A stretch of 64,000 nt of DNA from Crocodylus rhombifer (Eukaryota; Chordata; Crocodylia; Crocodylidae): positions 248,001 to 312,000 of the forward strand of contig JAVSML010025538.1 in NCBI GenBank assembly GCA_038503035.1. Direction: 5' to 3'. Positions 23,166 through 34,262 of the stretch are shown one piece after another. The notes under the pieces were generated by a model, which saw only the letters and a list, made by a program, of their open reading frames with translations, made no database searches and was not told the origin of the DNA. The translations under genes were made by a program, and so were the position numbers. The first letter of the stretch is position 1; each line of letters starts with the position of its first letter.

Positions 23166-25249
23166 GACTATGAAATTTCAGACCACTGAGATGGATTCTC
23201 ATAGATATGCTGTTCTAGAAGAGGCTCAGAAATGTTTTAATACTTTCCATAATGACTTAGTGAAATGCGGAGATGCTGGATGAAGCCAGGTGTGAACTGC
23301 TTCCTCAACAAAATGAAGATCTCTCAGTTCCAACAACTGTGCCTTTCTGAAGCAAAGGGGTACACTCTTCAGGGAACCCCCTGAATCCATAAAAGCACCA
23401 GGGCACTTGGTTATCATACTGTGCAATGCAAAGATAATCACGTATTTTGCTTAATGCTTGTGTTGCTTTGCACTGCACTTCTGTCATTTTTAAACTTTTG
23501 ATATGGTTGCCTTTCATTGGTAAATAATCCCTTGATTCATTTCTCACATTAGAATGTATGGCACCCTAGAGTTTCTCCAAAAGAAAATAAGTACAGATGT
23601 ATATAAGGGGTGTGATTCTGATCTCATGCTGGCTTTACATTGATAATGTTGCATTGATTTCAATGGATTCACTTTGGCTTTAAGGGGGATTTACCATCAG
23701 CTCTGGTATTACTCTGAAGTCTGATATGAGATGATGGCATTTTGAATGAGGAAATTCTATAGCCTCATTCACTGCAGGGTTTGGGTCAGCCCCTATAACA
23801 TGCTATGCTATTTCTTTATTAAATTTGTAACAACATTGGCTGAAAGAACTGAACTTATTCCTTGCTTGTTTACTGTTGTCTACACGGTTTACTGAATGAT
23901 TTATTGCATGTTGTGATATTTTTCTGTGTTAACACCTACTCTGGTAAACAAAAATAAGAAAAGGACACTTTTGTATTTCTTTTGTGTTGAGCTTTCATAA
24001 CTGTATATGGTGGGCAACAATTTTATTTTGACAGATTTATCAGATGGAAAATAAGTTATTTAAAAACAACACCAAACATCTAGCATTATGTTTGTCTCTA
24101 TTTTTCTTTTTAAAAGAAATTGTAATTTTGCAAGGCTGAAGTGAGTGGGTTTCAATTGTATTATCATTTCATAATGATATTTTTGTAAGACGATATGCTA
24201 CACAGCCAAGAAATACAAATTAAAATAAAAACCATATGCTGTGAACTACAAGTAGGTTTTTCAGAAAACAGAAGAGTGTTCTATTGAAGTTGCATAGAAA
24301 TGATCCTACTAAATGTGAATAGTTTGGAGCTTAGAGGCTTCCTAACAATTAGTTTTATGTTTTCATTCACAGCTTATAAAAAAATTCTCAATAGTGTCTA
24401 TTTGCCTCCTCCCTTCCTTCCCCCACAGGAAGCTTGAAAAGACATCACTAAAGGTCCTTTATGGCATCTAATTTAGTCTCTTGAAATTACCTGTAGTCCC
24501 TTAGTAAAAGAGACATTTTAAAATGACTCCTCTGTCTGCCAATTACAGCCTCTCTCATCATGTGCTGGCTCTGCAACAACACCACAATGACAGCATTTTC
24601 TAGTTAGAAAGAAAGAGACGGTTCTCTTCCTTACTTTTTTTCCCTTTAAAGCACTTTGGCTTTGTTTTTAAATTCACAAGTAAAAGCAGACTTCATGCAG
24701 AATTCAGGTGTAAGTATTTGTTTGTTGCACTGCCCTATCTGAACACATATAGCTTTGGAGACCACAGGAGCATGGAAATATGGAGACGGTGCTGATCTCT
24801 TGCTGATAGAAGAGCTAATTACATGATCATCTTGAACTCTCGGCAGTCAATTACTATAATTACTGCAAGCCATTGTGTTGTCATATTTCATTTGGAACAA
24901 AATGGCAGCTAGGGAGGCAACTGCCAAATATGGTGTTTCATACTTTGTTCTCTTTATAGAAATGCATTTGAAAGGAAAGCTTCCGTCAACCCCAATAAAC
25001 TGCTCCTGAAGTCAGGAAGCAAAGTCACTTGCTGCAGTACTTCCCATTAATACAAAACACTGTAAAAAGGAACATGATTAAATAGATTAAGCGGGCTTTA
25101 TGCCAGTGCTTAATATGTAGAGCTAGTACAGCAGAGAATACATGGGAAGTATTAGACATACCCAGGAGGAAAACTGAGGTCCATTTTACTTTCCAGCATT
25201 CTTGATCATACTAATTATAGGCCACGTGCACATATTTGTGGGACCTGAT
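23166..25249. other. Unique AT-rich sequence, no gene recognised
   Basis: Only short frames and no transposon ends are seen. The part 24800-25060 is notable for several homeodomain-type words (aattac, taattac) and for lacking any repeat signature. It is the kind of sequence that often proves to be a conserved non-coding element, but this cannot be tested without an alignment. Confidence 0.45.
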
Positions 25250-25735
25250 CTTACTTTAAGCTGCATGCTTGTAGATTGGGTCTCCACTTCCACAGACATT
25301 TGTCAGTGCTGGGAGCTGCACTGCAATCTAAGTCAAGGTGGTGGGGAGGGAAAGGCAGGAGTGGGGGGTGGTTATTGGGTCTTTGTTGGGGGTGGGGGGT
25401 TGTCTCTTCTTGGATAGGAGGGTCAGCAGGCTAAAAATAACCTGATCAGGGTGGGGAAAGGGGATAGGAAAAGTACAGTTTAGTTAGATCAGGCATGGGT
25501 TAGCCCAATATACATAACGCACCTCCTTAGGGGAAATAAGTTAGAATGGGCCAGCCATTTTTTGCCTGATCTAAACTGCTTGAACATATGTACAGTTTAG
25601 CACTTAGACTGGCCTTACCCTATCTAGCTTGAACTATATGTAATGTCTGTACCCATAATGGTTATCTGAACATAACGTAATATACCAGTTCAGATAACCA
25701 TTATGGGTACAGACATTACACATATTTCATATGAT
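25250..25735. mobile_element. Probable non-autonomous DNA element ending in a perfect palindrome
   Basis: A G-rich block (about 25338-25460) is followed by a stretch ending ctatatgtaatgtctgtacc. This resembles the atgtgtaatgtctgtcc end of the 53-54 kb element. The end motif is then repeated in inverted orientation across a short spacer. The left limit is uncertain. Confidence 0.4.
25639..25720. repeat. Perfect inverted repeat, 33-bp arms, 16-bp spacer
   Basis: Positions 25639-25671 are the exact reverse complement of 25688-25720. The arms contain taatgtctgtacccataatg and its complement. After one mismatch the pairing continues for three more bases outward. The outer part of each arm is the presumed end motif of the acagac family, so this looks like two element ends meeting tail to tail. 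Confidence 0.95.
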
Positions 25736-25739
25736 GACA

Positions 25740-27060
25740 TTAGCAGCTTTATATAAATTGGAGTGATTCAACAGACATATTTGGGCAACATACAAACCCA
25801 ATCCAGAATGTTTGTATCTAGATCTAAACTTTGCCAAATTTGAATAGTTCTAAAGAATTATTGTGGGCTGAAGTGTTTAGAAGTGATGGTGTAACTGATT
25901 GCCAGGCAGTACTTTCAGCATGGATGATAAAATTCTAAATTCTTTATTCTAAAGTGTTGGCTTACACCATTTGCTTCCTTTGACTGTTTAATAAGTTAGA
26001 GGTTTTGTGTGTGGCTTGTTTTTCCTATAGAAAAAAAATAAAGTGCACTTTACCATTTTTTTTCTCCTCCTGGATCTAATTACTTTCTAATTTAAATGCA
26101 AAGGCCAACCCAGCTTTGCTCCTGAGACACAGTGAGAACTCTACTAGGATATTGTACATTAAGACCTTTTATGATAACCATTATATAATAAAGAGCATCT
26201 GGAGTCTAAGAAAATATTAAGACATTTTTAAAGGTACAACTTATTTTCCCCACAATTTAACATTCAACAACTCTGTGCATTTGCAAACTAGCTTTGAGGG
26301 TGAGGAAAGGACATCTTCTACCAATCTGGATCTCATATGCCTACCACATGGAATAAAAAAAAGCTTTGCTGCTGGTCAAGAAGGAAGATTCTAACATCTA
26401 TCAGAAAAAAGGGTCTAAAAATAATTGCTCCTTATACATGTGCTCATTTGTGTTTTAATTAGAATGCCCTAGCATTGTCTTATCATCATGTCTATTAAGC
26501 CTCTGTGCATTTTAAAATGGATGAACGGGGCACTTTGTCTATGCAGGGGTACCTTGTTGAATGAGATTTGGCGAAAGCATCCCACAAATATTTTTAAGTG
26601 TACAGGGTCTTAATAGATGTGATGATGAGGTGTTTTAATTAAAGTGGCTCTCTGGGAACACTCTAATTAAAATGCCACCTCCCCACCTCTGAGCATGTAT
26701 ATAGGCAGCCAATATTTTAAAAGACTCCCTATTGCTGTGTTAGCTTCCAAATTTGAATGATCTGCTAGGTCTTTTTTTTCTTCTTTTTCTTCTTCTTCTC
26801 CCTTTTTACAGTTCAAAGGATTAATAAGGGCGTTAAAATTAAAAAGATGGGTTATTTTCATTAGATTTTTTTTTCTGCCAGAGTCAGAAATATAACAATA
26901 ATAGGTTTATACATATCCAGGATTTAACTCCATTTCATACTCTTCAGAGACAAATTATGATCAGACAGACAATGCACATAATTCTCTACAGAACTCACAA
27001 ACTACTATTTACTTTTGCACAATAAGGGCTGCAGCAGATATTATATTTGTGGCATTTTGT
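25740..27060. other. Unique AT-rich sequence with a pyrimidine tract
   Basis: No gene is recognised. A pyrimidine-only run of ctttttttt and cttctt units lies at 26771-26807. At 26630-26680 two taattaaa words frame ctctctgggaacac, in a stretch (about 26460-26760) without any repeat hallmark. That stretch is a candidate conserved non-coding element. Confidence 0.4.
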
Positions 27061-27122
27061 GTGTGAATTTAGCAGGACAAAAAACTAAATGACCACATTT
27101 TCACACAATTTGTCCTGCTAAA
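27061..27122. repeat. Interleaved inverted repeats (order A-B-A'-B')
   Basis: tttagcaggacaaa at 27068-27081 is the exact reverse complement of 27109-27122. gtgtgaa at 27061-27067 pairs with ttcacac at 27100-27106. The order A, B, A', B' cannot form two independent hairpins. It corresponds to an H-type pseudoknot or to a scrambled inverted duplication. Confidence 0.75.
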
Positions 27123-27505
27123 AAAATAGCCAATCAGAAATGAAAATGGAAGATCCAGGACCAAAAAGATGCTATTTCAAACAGCAACTACTTTGTTGCC
27201 AAAGCTTTTCTGCCACAATTTTTTGCCATAGTGACAACAGCTGATCAGGCAAGCCTGTCAGCGAGCCTCTCCCACTGACTGACAAGCTTCCCTCAGGGTG
27301 GGCAGAGCTAAGGAGAAGCTCCCTTCCTCCTTAGTGTCACTGTGTCATGCTACAGCCAGGGAGCTGTGCACATGCTGCCACGCATGTTCAGTTACATTTC
27401 TGTAGTGTAACATACCTGTACTGCAGCAAAAATAACACCTGTCAGAGCCCTAAGATAAACTTTCTAGCTGAGGATAACAAATTGGGCACAACATACCAAA
27501 CATAG
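27123..27505. other. Unassigned sequence
   Basis: Unique-looking DNA with no frame, tandem repeat or transposon end that I can support. Confidence 0.4.
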
Positions 27506-27507
27506 GT

Positions 27508-27960
27508 CCCTTCTACACATTACATGCATCATGCAATTACTGGGTTAACTGTACAATTAATTTGGGTAGGCTACACATGCACATTAAGTATTGTGCCTAA
27601 ATAGTTCCAATCGGCTATCAAGTTATTTCTGGAAAATGTGTAATAACTTAATAGCTGGTTTCTATCCAGTTTTAATTTTCATGTGTCGGATGTGACAGGA
27701 CTGTCCCTCCTGGCAGTGTCCCCCCCCAGAGCTTCCGGGATTCGAAGTCCTGCAGCTCAATACTCTTGGCCTTGGCAGCACCCCAGCTGTGCGACTCTGG
27801 GTCCTGGCTGCTGTAGGGCACCATGGCTGTGAGTCCTGTCAGCTATGGTACTTGCAGCTGTGGAAGCTTGTTTCTTTCCAGTGCAGGGGTAGCTTGGGAT
27901 GGGATGGCTCCCACAGTACCAGCATTAAGGTATGATAGCATCTAACAGTAGGGATTTTTT
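27508..27960. mobile_element. Possible hAT-type fragment with GC-rich interior
   Basis: The left edge, ggtcccttctacacattaca, resembles the tctacacat-type ends of other non-autonomous elements in this window. It is followed by AT-rich sequence and then a GC-rich block from about 27690. I could not find a matching right end, so this is a weak call. Confidence 0.25.
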
Positions 27961-28856
27961 CCTGATATCTGATCTAAAATGTATCTAAAATCTTAAATCG
28001 AAAAATAATTGCTGTTTTTTACAAACAGCTTCAGTATGAGGTTTAATCTAAAAACAATTGCAATATTCACCTTTCAGTTCATTGAAAGGGTTCAGGATTT
28101 GACTTCTAATTCACTGTATTACAATTCAGCTTAAATAGGCTTCGCTGTATGAGAATCAGGCAAAAGAGACAATGCCAGATATAAAAAGTTCGGTATTATG
28201 ACAAGCCATTATGACTTCCCAGGCATAAACTGTTTACAGAAGTGGGAAATAACAACTGAAAAGGGGTCAGGTGAATTTGAATAAGTAGAATTAACTTAAT
28301 ATCTGCATATTTTGCACTGAATTTCTCTCCTAGGTAATGGAAAGTTCCTTAAATTCTGCTTAAATTCATGTTATTAGAGGAGTTTAAGACATAGAAAGTA
28401 GAGGGTAGGGGTAGAATTATTAATTAAAATGACCTTTCAGATAATTTAAATCCTTTTCTCTTCATAAGCCAACAATCTTCCTGAGTCTAATTGGCCCTAA
28501 CCAGCATTTGTAAACCACAAACTGTTGTTTTTGGAGAAAAACTAAAAAATCAGTTGCTTATCCAAACTTTACCAGAAAGGTGAAGTCTGCCTTATTCTAT
28601 ACCACCTTCTTCCTCATGTACTTTTTGCTTAACTCAACAAGACTAGTTTAGAAATAAAATTGTGCTTAAAACTGTTATTTCCTTTACATATTCCCCAGTT
28701 CTCTGCTCATAGTTCCCTTTCTTTCTAAATCACCAGCCACTCTTTCATAACAATGGAATATTTAGAAAGGAAGGAATAAATATTATATCTTTTTTACTTT
28801 GGTTTTCACAAAAAGGTTAAATTATTGCTAGCATAATTAGCATAAAGGACAGGAGA
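27961..28856. other. Unique AT-rich sequence, no gene recognised
   Basis: Short frames only, with no repeats or RNA gene signatures noted. Confidence 0.45.
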
Positions 28857-28864
28857 GTATAAAC

Positions 28865-29272
28865 CTATGGTGCCCACCTTTTGATAACAGGCCAGATGGG
28901 TGGTGCCAGGTCCATCCACAGGTCAGATGTGGTATGTGGGGCCAGTATGGCAGGGGCCCAATTTGGCTGAGGTGGGAAGCACAGCCTGCCCCTGATCTAT
29001 CTGCTCAGGGGACAGGTGTAGAGCATCCTCAATCCAGATGTGAGGTGGGGGGAAGAAGGGAGCAGTCCAGCCCTGATACGGATGCATGGGGTGGGGGAGA
29101 TGGAACAGTCTCAGTTGAAATGTATGTGGGAGGACAGGAGGAGAGGCCCTGATCCAGATATGCAGGGCAGGGGGATAGGGTGGGAAGTCCAGGCCTGATT
29201 CAGATACTCAGGAGAATGGCTCTGATAACTCTGCACAGCAATGGTCTGCAAGCTTGAGGTTGTACACCCCTG
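28865..29272. mobile_element. hAT non-autonomous element (408 bp) with 8-bp target duplication
   Basis: The left end ctatggtgcccaccttttg and the right end, complement caggggtgtacaacctcaag, are a diverged hAT terminal inverted repeat of the Charlie type. The flanks gtataaac (28857-28864) and gtatagat (29273-29280) agree at 6 of 8 bases, as expected for the 8-bp duplication made by hAT transposases. The interior is GC-rich and contains four loose repeats of cctgat-cagat. No transposase remnant is visible. Confidence 0.7.
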
Positions 29273-29280
29273 GTATAGAT

Positions 29281-29534
29281 AAACAAAATGATTATATTCC
29301 CTTATTCAGTCAAATCCAAGAAAATATTCCTCCTTCCCCAGTTGGCATGGGGGAAAAAATGCCTCATTTTGGATTCAGGTACCAGCCTGAAGCAGACCCA
29401 GCCTGAAACTTCTACCTGCTCCAGGCCTGGATTGCTCATTTGGTGGGAGGGGGCATAGGTGACTCGGAGGAGTGCGGGGTGGTGGTGGAGAACATGAATT
29501 ATATTGTCTGAATTATCTGATTCTATGATCCAAG
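29281..29534. other. Unassigned, ends in a CR1-like tail word
   Basis: Unique-looking sequence. The words gattatctgattctatgat near 29510-29530 could be the last trace of an old CR1 3' end, but nothing upstream confirms it. Confidence 0.3.
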
Positions 29535-29832
29535 TTGCCTTGCCTCTCCATGCCTGTAGGAAATGTCATAAGGACACATTGAAGGCATACTTCAAGAAAA
29601 GCTGGGAGGAGTTGGCTGATAACCACCTCTCATGGCACTGCAACCTCAACCAAGTGGCAGCCTGTTTCAAGGTAAAAGGTTTTGCCATTGAAGCAGAGAA
29701 GAGGGAGTGGAAAAAAGAAAATGAATGAAATCCTAGCCTATAGCCCCCCTTGTGGAAAGACATGCAACTTTTGCAGGAGGCTCTATGGCTCAAGGATTGA
29801 ACTCTTAAGTCACCTCAAGACTCATGAATAAC
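29535..29832 (+). pseudogene. LINE ORF2 C-terminus with C2H2 zinc finger
   Basis: The frame reads KDTLKAYFKKSWEELAD and continues to AEKREWKKENE. A one-base shift later it resumes as SPPCGKTCNFCRRLYGSRI and ends in LLSHLKTHE and a stop at 29827-29829. The spacing C-x2-C-x12-H-x3-H is a classical zinc finger, known at the C-terminus of some non-LTR retrotransposon polyproteins. The KDTLK block corresponds to KDALKGNLKK at about 36400, so this is a second copy of the LINE found at 31.9-36.8 kb. I do not assign the clade (jockey- or RTE-like). Confidence 0.65.
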
Positions 29833-29859
29833 CATGTTAGAGATCAACTTCAAACTGAG

Positions 29860-30822
29860 GTTTTCCTGCTGCTGCCAACTCAAGGAATTGACAAAAGTAA
29901 TTGCAGAACTCATCTTTGAGAACTCTTGGATCCTGGGTAAGGTCCCAGAAGAGTAGGAAAGGACAAATATCCTATTTAAAAACAAAGAAGAAGAACGTAG
30001 GGCTGAGGGAATGACAGATTAATTGATCCAACATCAGCAACTGGAAAAAACTGACCTTATCATAAAGGAATCAGTTTATAAACACTTATAATAAAGGGAT
30101 AAATAACAACCAGTATAGATTTTTCAAGAACAAATCATACTAAATAAAGATGATTTCATTCTGAGATAAGGCCTTGTGGATGGGAGGAGAAGTAGATAAA
30201 ATATACTCAAGTTTAGTAAAACTTTTGACACAGTCTACCATCTTAAAAGTAACCTAAAGAAATATGGTCCTCATGAAACTACTATAAGATGAAATATAAC
30301 TGGTTAGATAATCATGCTCAAAAAGCAGTCAACAGGTCAATGTCAAATTGGGAAGCCATATTAAGTGGAGCTCCCCAGGCTCTGTCCTGGCTGTGGTGCT
30401 GTTCAATATCTTCATTATTGATTTGAAGAATAGCATTAAATACAATCTGGGCAGAGTTGAAATTAGTCTAGAAAAAAAAAGCATGATAGTGGATTTGATT
30501 ATGACATGCAAATACAAATAGAGTGATAATAAGGGTATAGTGATCCACTGTGTTAATATCTACTGAGGATAGGACAAGTAGTAATAGGGATAAATTGCAA
30601 CAAGGGAGGCTTAAGTTAGATATTCTGAAATGAACTTTCTGTGAGAGTGGTTAAGCACTGGAACAGAGAACCTGGAGACAAAATTGACAGGTTTTAAGCA
30701 CAGGTTAGACAAACCTTTGTCTAGGACGGTTTAGATAGAGATGATCCCATCTTGGGCAGATGATGAGAGTAGATGACCTCCTGAGGTTCCATAAAGCACT
30801 GTGTGTCTCTGATTCTATGACC
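29860..30822 (+). pseudogene. Old, heavily mutated CR1-type LINE
   Basis: Translated fragments in changing frames follow the CR1 RT order. They start with a LKELTKVIAELIFENSW block near 29880 and a VPEE block after it, then a K-FFKNKSY-type stretch, an LSKTFDTVYH-type block near 30220, and SGAPQ-like and LFNIFI-like words near 30370-30415. The 3' end has gagtagatgacctcctgagg and finishes with gattctatga at 30822. Indels and stops are frequent. It is clearly older than the copies at 18 kb and 58-63 kb. Confidence 0.7.
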
Positions 30823-31884
30823 CAATACCCAAACCCTTTGCTTCATCTCTAATGTCCCCATCTTGGATTCTGCCTTGGGGATTTAAAAGTACAGAATTTA
30901 TAGCTTGAGACCATGAAGCATCCCTCACCACTTTTATTCCAATATTCATAAATTTGGGTATAGTTAATGTATACATCTGATGGAGAGGACTGAAAACTAG
31001 GAGGTGGAATGTGTAAAAAGCAGAGAGTGCAAAATGGTTTACTGCAGGAAATAAAAATAGCTTTTTCCTAAAGAATAAATCATATAACTGTGAATCAGCC
31101 TCCACTGCCACATGACCACTCCAACTACTTCTAAAATATAAGCATAAAAAGAAGTATATAAATGACACTGGGTTTCAAAAGGAAGAAAGAAATTGTGAAT
31201 GTGGATAACTAGCCACCCTCACACTTCGACAGCTACGATTATCTTTGTGAGCTGTTCGCTTCACATTTTCTGTAGTCTTATCGCTTCCACTTTCAGAATG
31301 AGACTTACATGTCATATCACTGTAAGCATATTGCATGTAGAAAGATGCCAACTAATTCCTCAGAGAATAAAGTATCCATATGTGAGAGTCATCTAAGTAT
31401 CTGTGCTGCTTGACTACAACTGATAACAAGTAACTGTGGCATAAACTCAATACCAGGTAGGCTATTTAAAAAAGATACTTCCCAGTCTAAATACTTAGTA
31501 TATTATCAGTTTATAATTAATGGATAAATGATCATCTCATTTATTCATGCACAAATTTGCCGAGCAGCAGAATGATCATATTGATTGTGCATATTTGAAG
31601 GAAACAAGAAGAATAACTATTGAGAAACTGCTGTCCTACATGCTCTTGACAGAAGGAGCTGCCCCTTACCACTTCACTGATCACAGTGCTAGACTTTACT
31701 TTTAATGTACACTACAATGTGCAGCTGTGCACTAATGGCACTTGTAATCAGCAAGTTTTAAGCAGCAACAGGATTTGAGGTTCTTTCAAATGAGAATATT
31801 CCATTATTCCAACATGCAATTTGATAAATGCCAACAGATGGAGTGAAGAAGTATTTCCCTGTTTAGTTACACTCTGCTAGACAG
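30823..31884. other. Unique sequence, no gene recognised
   Basis: AT-rich DNA with one 117-codon minus-strand frame (30815-31168) that shows no motif and starts in the CR1 tail. I treat it as chance. Confidence 0.45.
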
Positions 31885-32132
31885 CTGCAGAAATGCCACG
31901 AGCAACACAGAGATCTTTACACGGCCTTCATTGACTTGACAAAGGCCTTTGATTCAATCAAGAAAGAGGTCCTAAAGTAGATCCTGGTGAGATCTGGATG
32001 CCCGCCAAAATTTGTTACCATCATCAGACTTCATAATGATGTGACAGCAATCACCTTAAGCAATGGCTTGGAAAAAAAACCCCTTCACCATTAGAACTGG
32101 AGTCAAGCAAAGATTAATGATTGCACCAGCAC
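31885..32132 (+). pseudogene. LINE reverse transcriptase, piece 1 of 3
   Basis: The frame reads CHEQHRDLYTAFIDLTKAFD, then CPPKFVTIIRLHNDV, then FTIRTGVKQ. These are the palm motifs A and B region of a non-LTR reverse transcriptase of a type common in vertebrates. One TAG stop follows the EVLK block. The piece is cut at about 32132 by a pogo-like element and resumes at about 32430. Confidence 0.75.
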
Positions 32133-32429
32133 TAGTAAAATCCCTGTTATCTGGCATTCTACAAGCCAGAATATGCTATTGGACATGAGGGGGGTGGGGA
32201 GAAATCGCACACAGTGGCTGCCACTGCCACCCACCACCCTGTGCTGGTATTGCTCCACATGTGTCGCCATCACCCCCACCCCCACTATGCATGCGGCCAC
32301 TGACTCCCCCTCCCCCCACTCAGCGTTATCTGCCTTGGATAACTGGAATTTTTACACAACCAGTACCCGACATTCCCCACTCCAGTACCCGACATTCCCC
32401 ACTCATGCTGGATAATAGGGATTTTACTG
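32133..32429. mobile_element. pogo/Tigger-like non-autonomous element inside the LINE
   Basis: The left end tagtaaaatccctgttatct and the right end (complement cagtaaaatccctattatcc) form a near-perfect terminal inverted repeat of Tc1/mariner-pogo style. The LINE coding sequence is continuous across it. A TA duplicate is visible on the right (32430-32431), but the left dinucleotide is ac, presumably mutated. The interior is GC-rich and carries a 22-bp tandem duplication. Confidence 0.65.
32360..32403. repeat. Perfect 22-bp tandem duplication
   Basis: The unit ccagtacccgacattccccact minus its last two bases gives the 20-mer ccagtacccgacattccccа-type core. The full 22-bp unit at 32360-32381 is repeated exactly at 32382-32403. 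The absence of mismatches implies a recent slippage event or a collapsed polymorphic tract. Confidence 0.9.
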
Positions 32430-33012
32430 TATATTGAAGCTATTCTGCATCTCATTGCTGATAGATTTCCATTGAAAGGCAGCACAGTATTGCATGATGG
32501 GAATCTCCTTAACATCAACTGCTTATGTTCCAAATCTAAGACAATCTGCACCTCTGTTACTGATCTTCCATATGCTAATGATTGTGTCATGTGTGCCCAC
32601 TCAGTTGAACACTTCCAGGTCACTCTCAACTCCTTCTGTGAGGTATATGAAATACGTGGACTTACTGCCATCTTCACAAAAAAACAGGTTATGTTACCAG
32701 CCTACCAAACCAACCAGTTGCTTCCTCACATATTACATTTAAAAGGCAGTTCTTGGAGAATGTTGAGCATTTCCTACCTGGGTAGTTACCTTTCCTGAAA
32801 TGTAAACATAGATGGTGCTATTCAGTACTGAATAAAATCAACCAGTGCTGCTTTTGGTCATCTCCAACATTGTGTCTTAAAGGATCATGACCTCAGGACC
32901 CAAACCAAACTTTTCTACCAGGCCGTTTTTATCCCTACTCTGTTGTATGGAACTGAAACCTGGAGAACATACCAGAAACACCTAAAAGCCTTGGAATGTT
33001 ACCATCAGTGAC
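32430..33012 (+). pseudogene. LINE reverse transcriptase, piece 2 of 3 (catalytic motif mutated)
   Basis: The frame continues with LIADRFPLKGSTVLHDG, then DLPYANDCVMCAHSVEHFQ. Here the catalytic Y/FADD is YAND, with Asn encoded at 32577-32579 in place of the first Asp. After a frame break it reads TKLFYQAVFIPTLLYGTETW and HLKALECYHQ, the thumb/connection block typical of this LINE type. A TGA follows HQ. The similarity ends near 33012 and resumes at 36186. Confidence 0.75.
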
Positions 33013-33439
33013 GCCTTTCTTCTTGGGGATTAATCCAGTATGGATGAGGTCCCTCCCTGCTGGACATCCTGTTCATGTATGCTGCTGGCAAGGAAAAGCT
33101 TGGAATGATGCCGCCATTTACCTCAGATGGTTTACCTCTTGCCTGCCACATCTTGATGGAAATTTTTATTCTGTTGGGAGTTAAATGTAGTGTTCAGCAT
33201 TTCCTCCAAATCTTTCATGGGGTCTTTTTTGTGGGGCTCTTCCTCCCCTTTCACACCACCCTTACCACTGATTAAGATGGTACCCATCATGGTCTTTCTC
33301 TTGTGGGAAGCAATAGTGTCTCTGCCAGTTATTCACACCTTAGAGGCGGAGCAATTCAGGTGAGATTGGGGGTAACCCTGTTGCTCTGTGGGGTCAGGCC
33401 AACTCTCAGGATCTCAAAATTGCGTAGTTAGATGGGAAG

Positions 33440-33850
33440 GTGTGACACAATTGCATATATATAGACACACAAATCAATTAGGTGCATACAGACACACACT
33501 ACCAACTCAGGCACATACACATCCAAGATTACCAGCCTAGGCACATGCATATCTATCACCAATTCAAGCACATACACACTACACACACCAACAATTAGAT
33601 AACAATCAGCTGTCAATACCCACACACTCAGTATACATACACAGATCACTAATTCGTATATCATGTACACAATGACTTTATACACACACACACACACACA
33701 TTCACCTATTCATATATATATATATGGAATATATATATATATATTCACCAGTTCACACATGTACCACCCATCCATACACATAGGTGAGTTCCTAATTTGG
33801 ATGGTACGGTGTGTATATGTGTGTGTGTGGGATACCTGGGGAGAAGGTTA
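33440..33850. repeat. Microsatellite cluster (CA, TA, TG)
   Basis: A cryptic cacata-rich tract leads into a pure (ca) run at about 33683-33700, two (ta) runs at about 33713-33742 interrupted by ggaa, and a (tg) run near 33811-33828. The frame on the minus strand that begins MCVCVYK is a translation of this simple sequence. Confidence 0.9.
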
Positions 33851-34233
33851 AGGTGAGAGAGTGAAAGTGTAGGGAGTGAAAGTTGCTGGGACTGGGATTA
33901 GAACCAGTAGACTAGAGAGAAGCAGGATTGAGAAACTGTAGCTTGGGGTTACTTAAGGTCAAGTGGCTCCAGGGTTACTTGAGGTCATTGGTGCTGGGGT
34001 GGCAGCAAGGGAAAAAGCCTGGTGGCAAGGAGGAGACAGCTAGGAAAAAAAAGAGGCAAAAGGTTGGGAGATTGGAGCTGGAAACTAAGGCAGAAAGTTG
34101 GGAGATCAGAGGAAAGATAAGTGGTGACAAGGAGGAAACAGTCAGGAAACAGACAAAAACCCAACTCAGGGTTTCAAAATAGCAAGTCTATTAAACAGAC
34201 AACACACTACACAGCCCCATGAAGTTATTGGTT

Positions 34234-34262
34234 CACACACACACACACACACACACTCACAC
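34234..34262 (+). repeat. (CA)n microsatellite
   Basis: About eleven CA units are followed by interrupted cactcacactcac. It lies inside the insertion. Confidence 0.9.

Noticed and set aside
33428..33697. 89-codon frame rich in Val, Cys and Tyr
   Set aside because: It is a translation of CA/TA microsatellite sequence.
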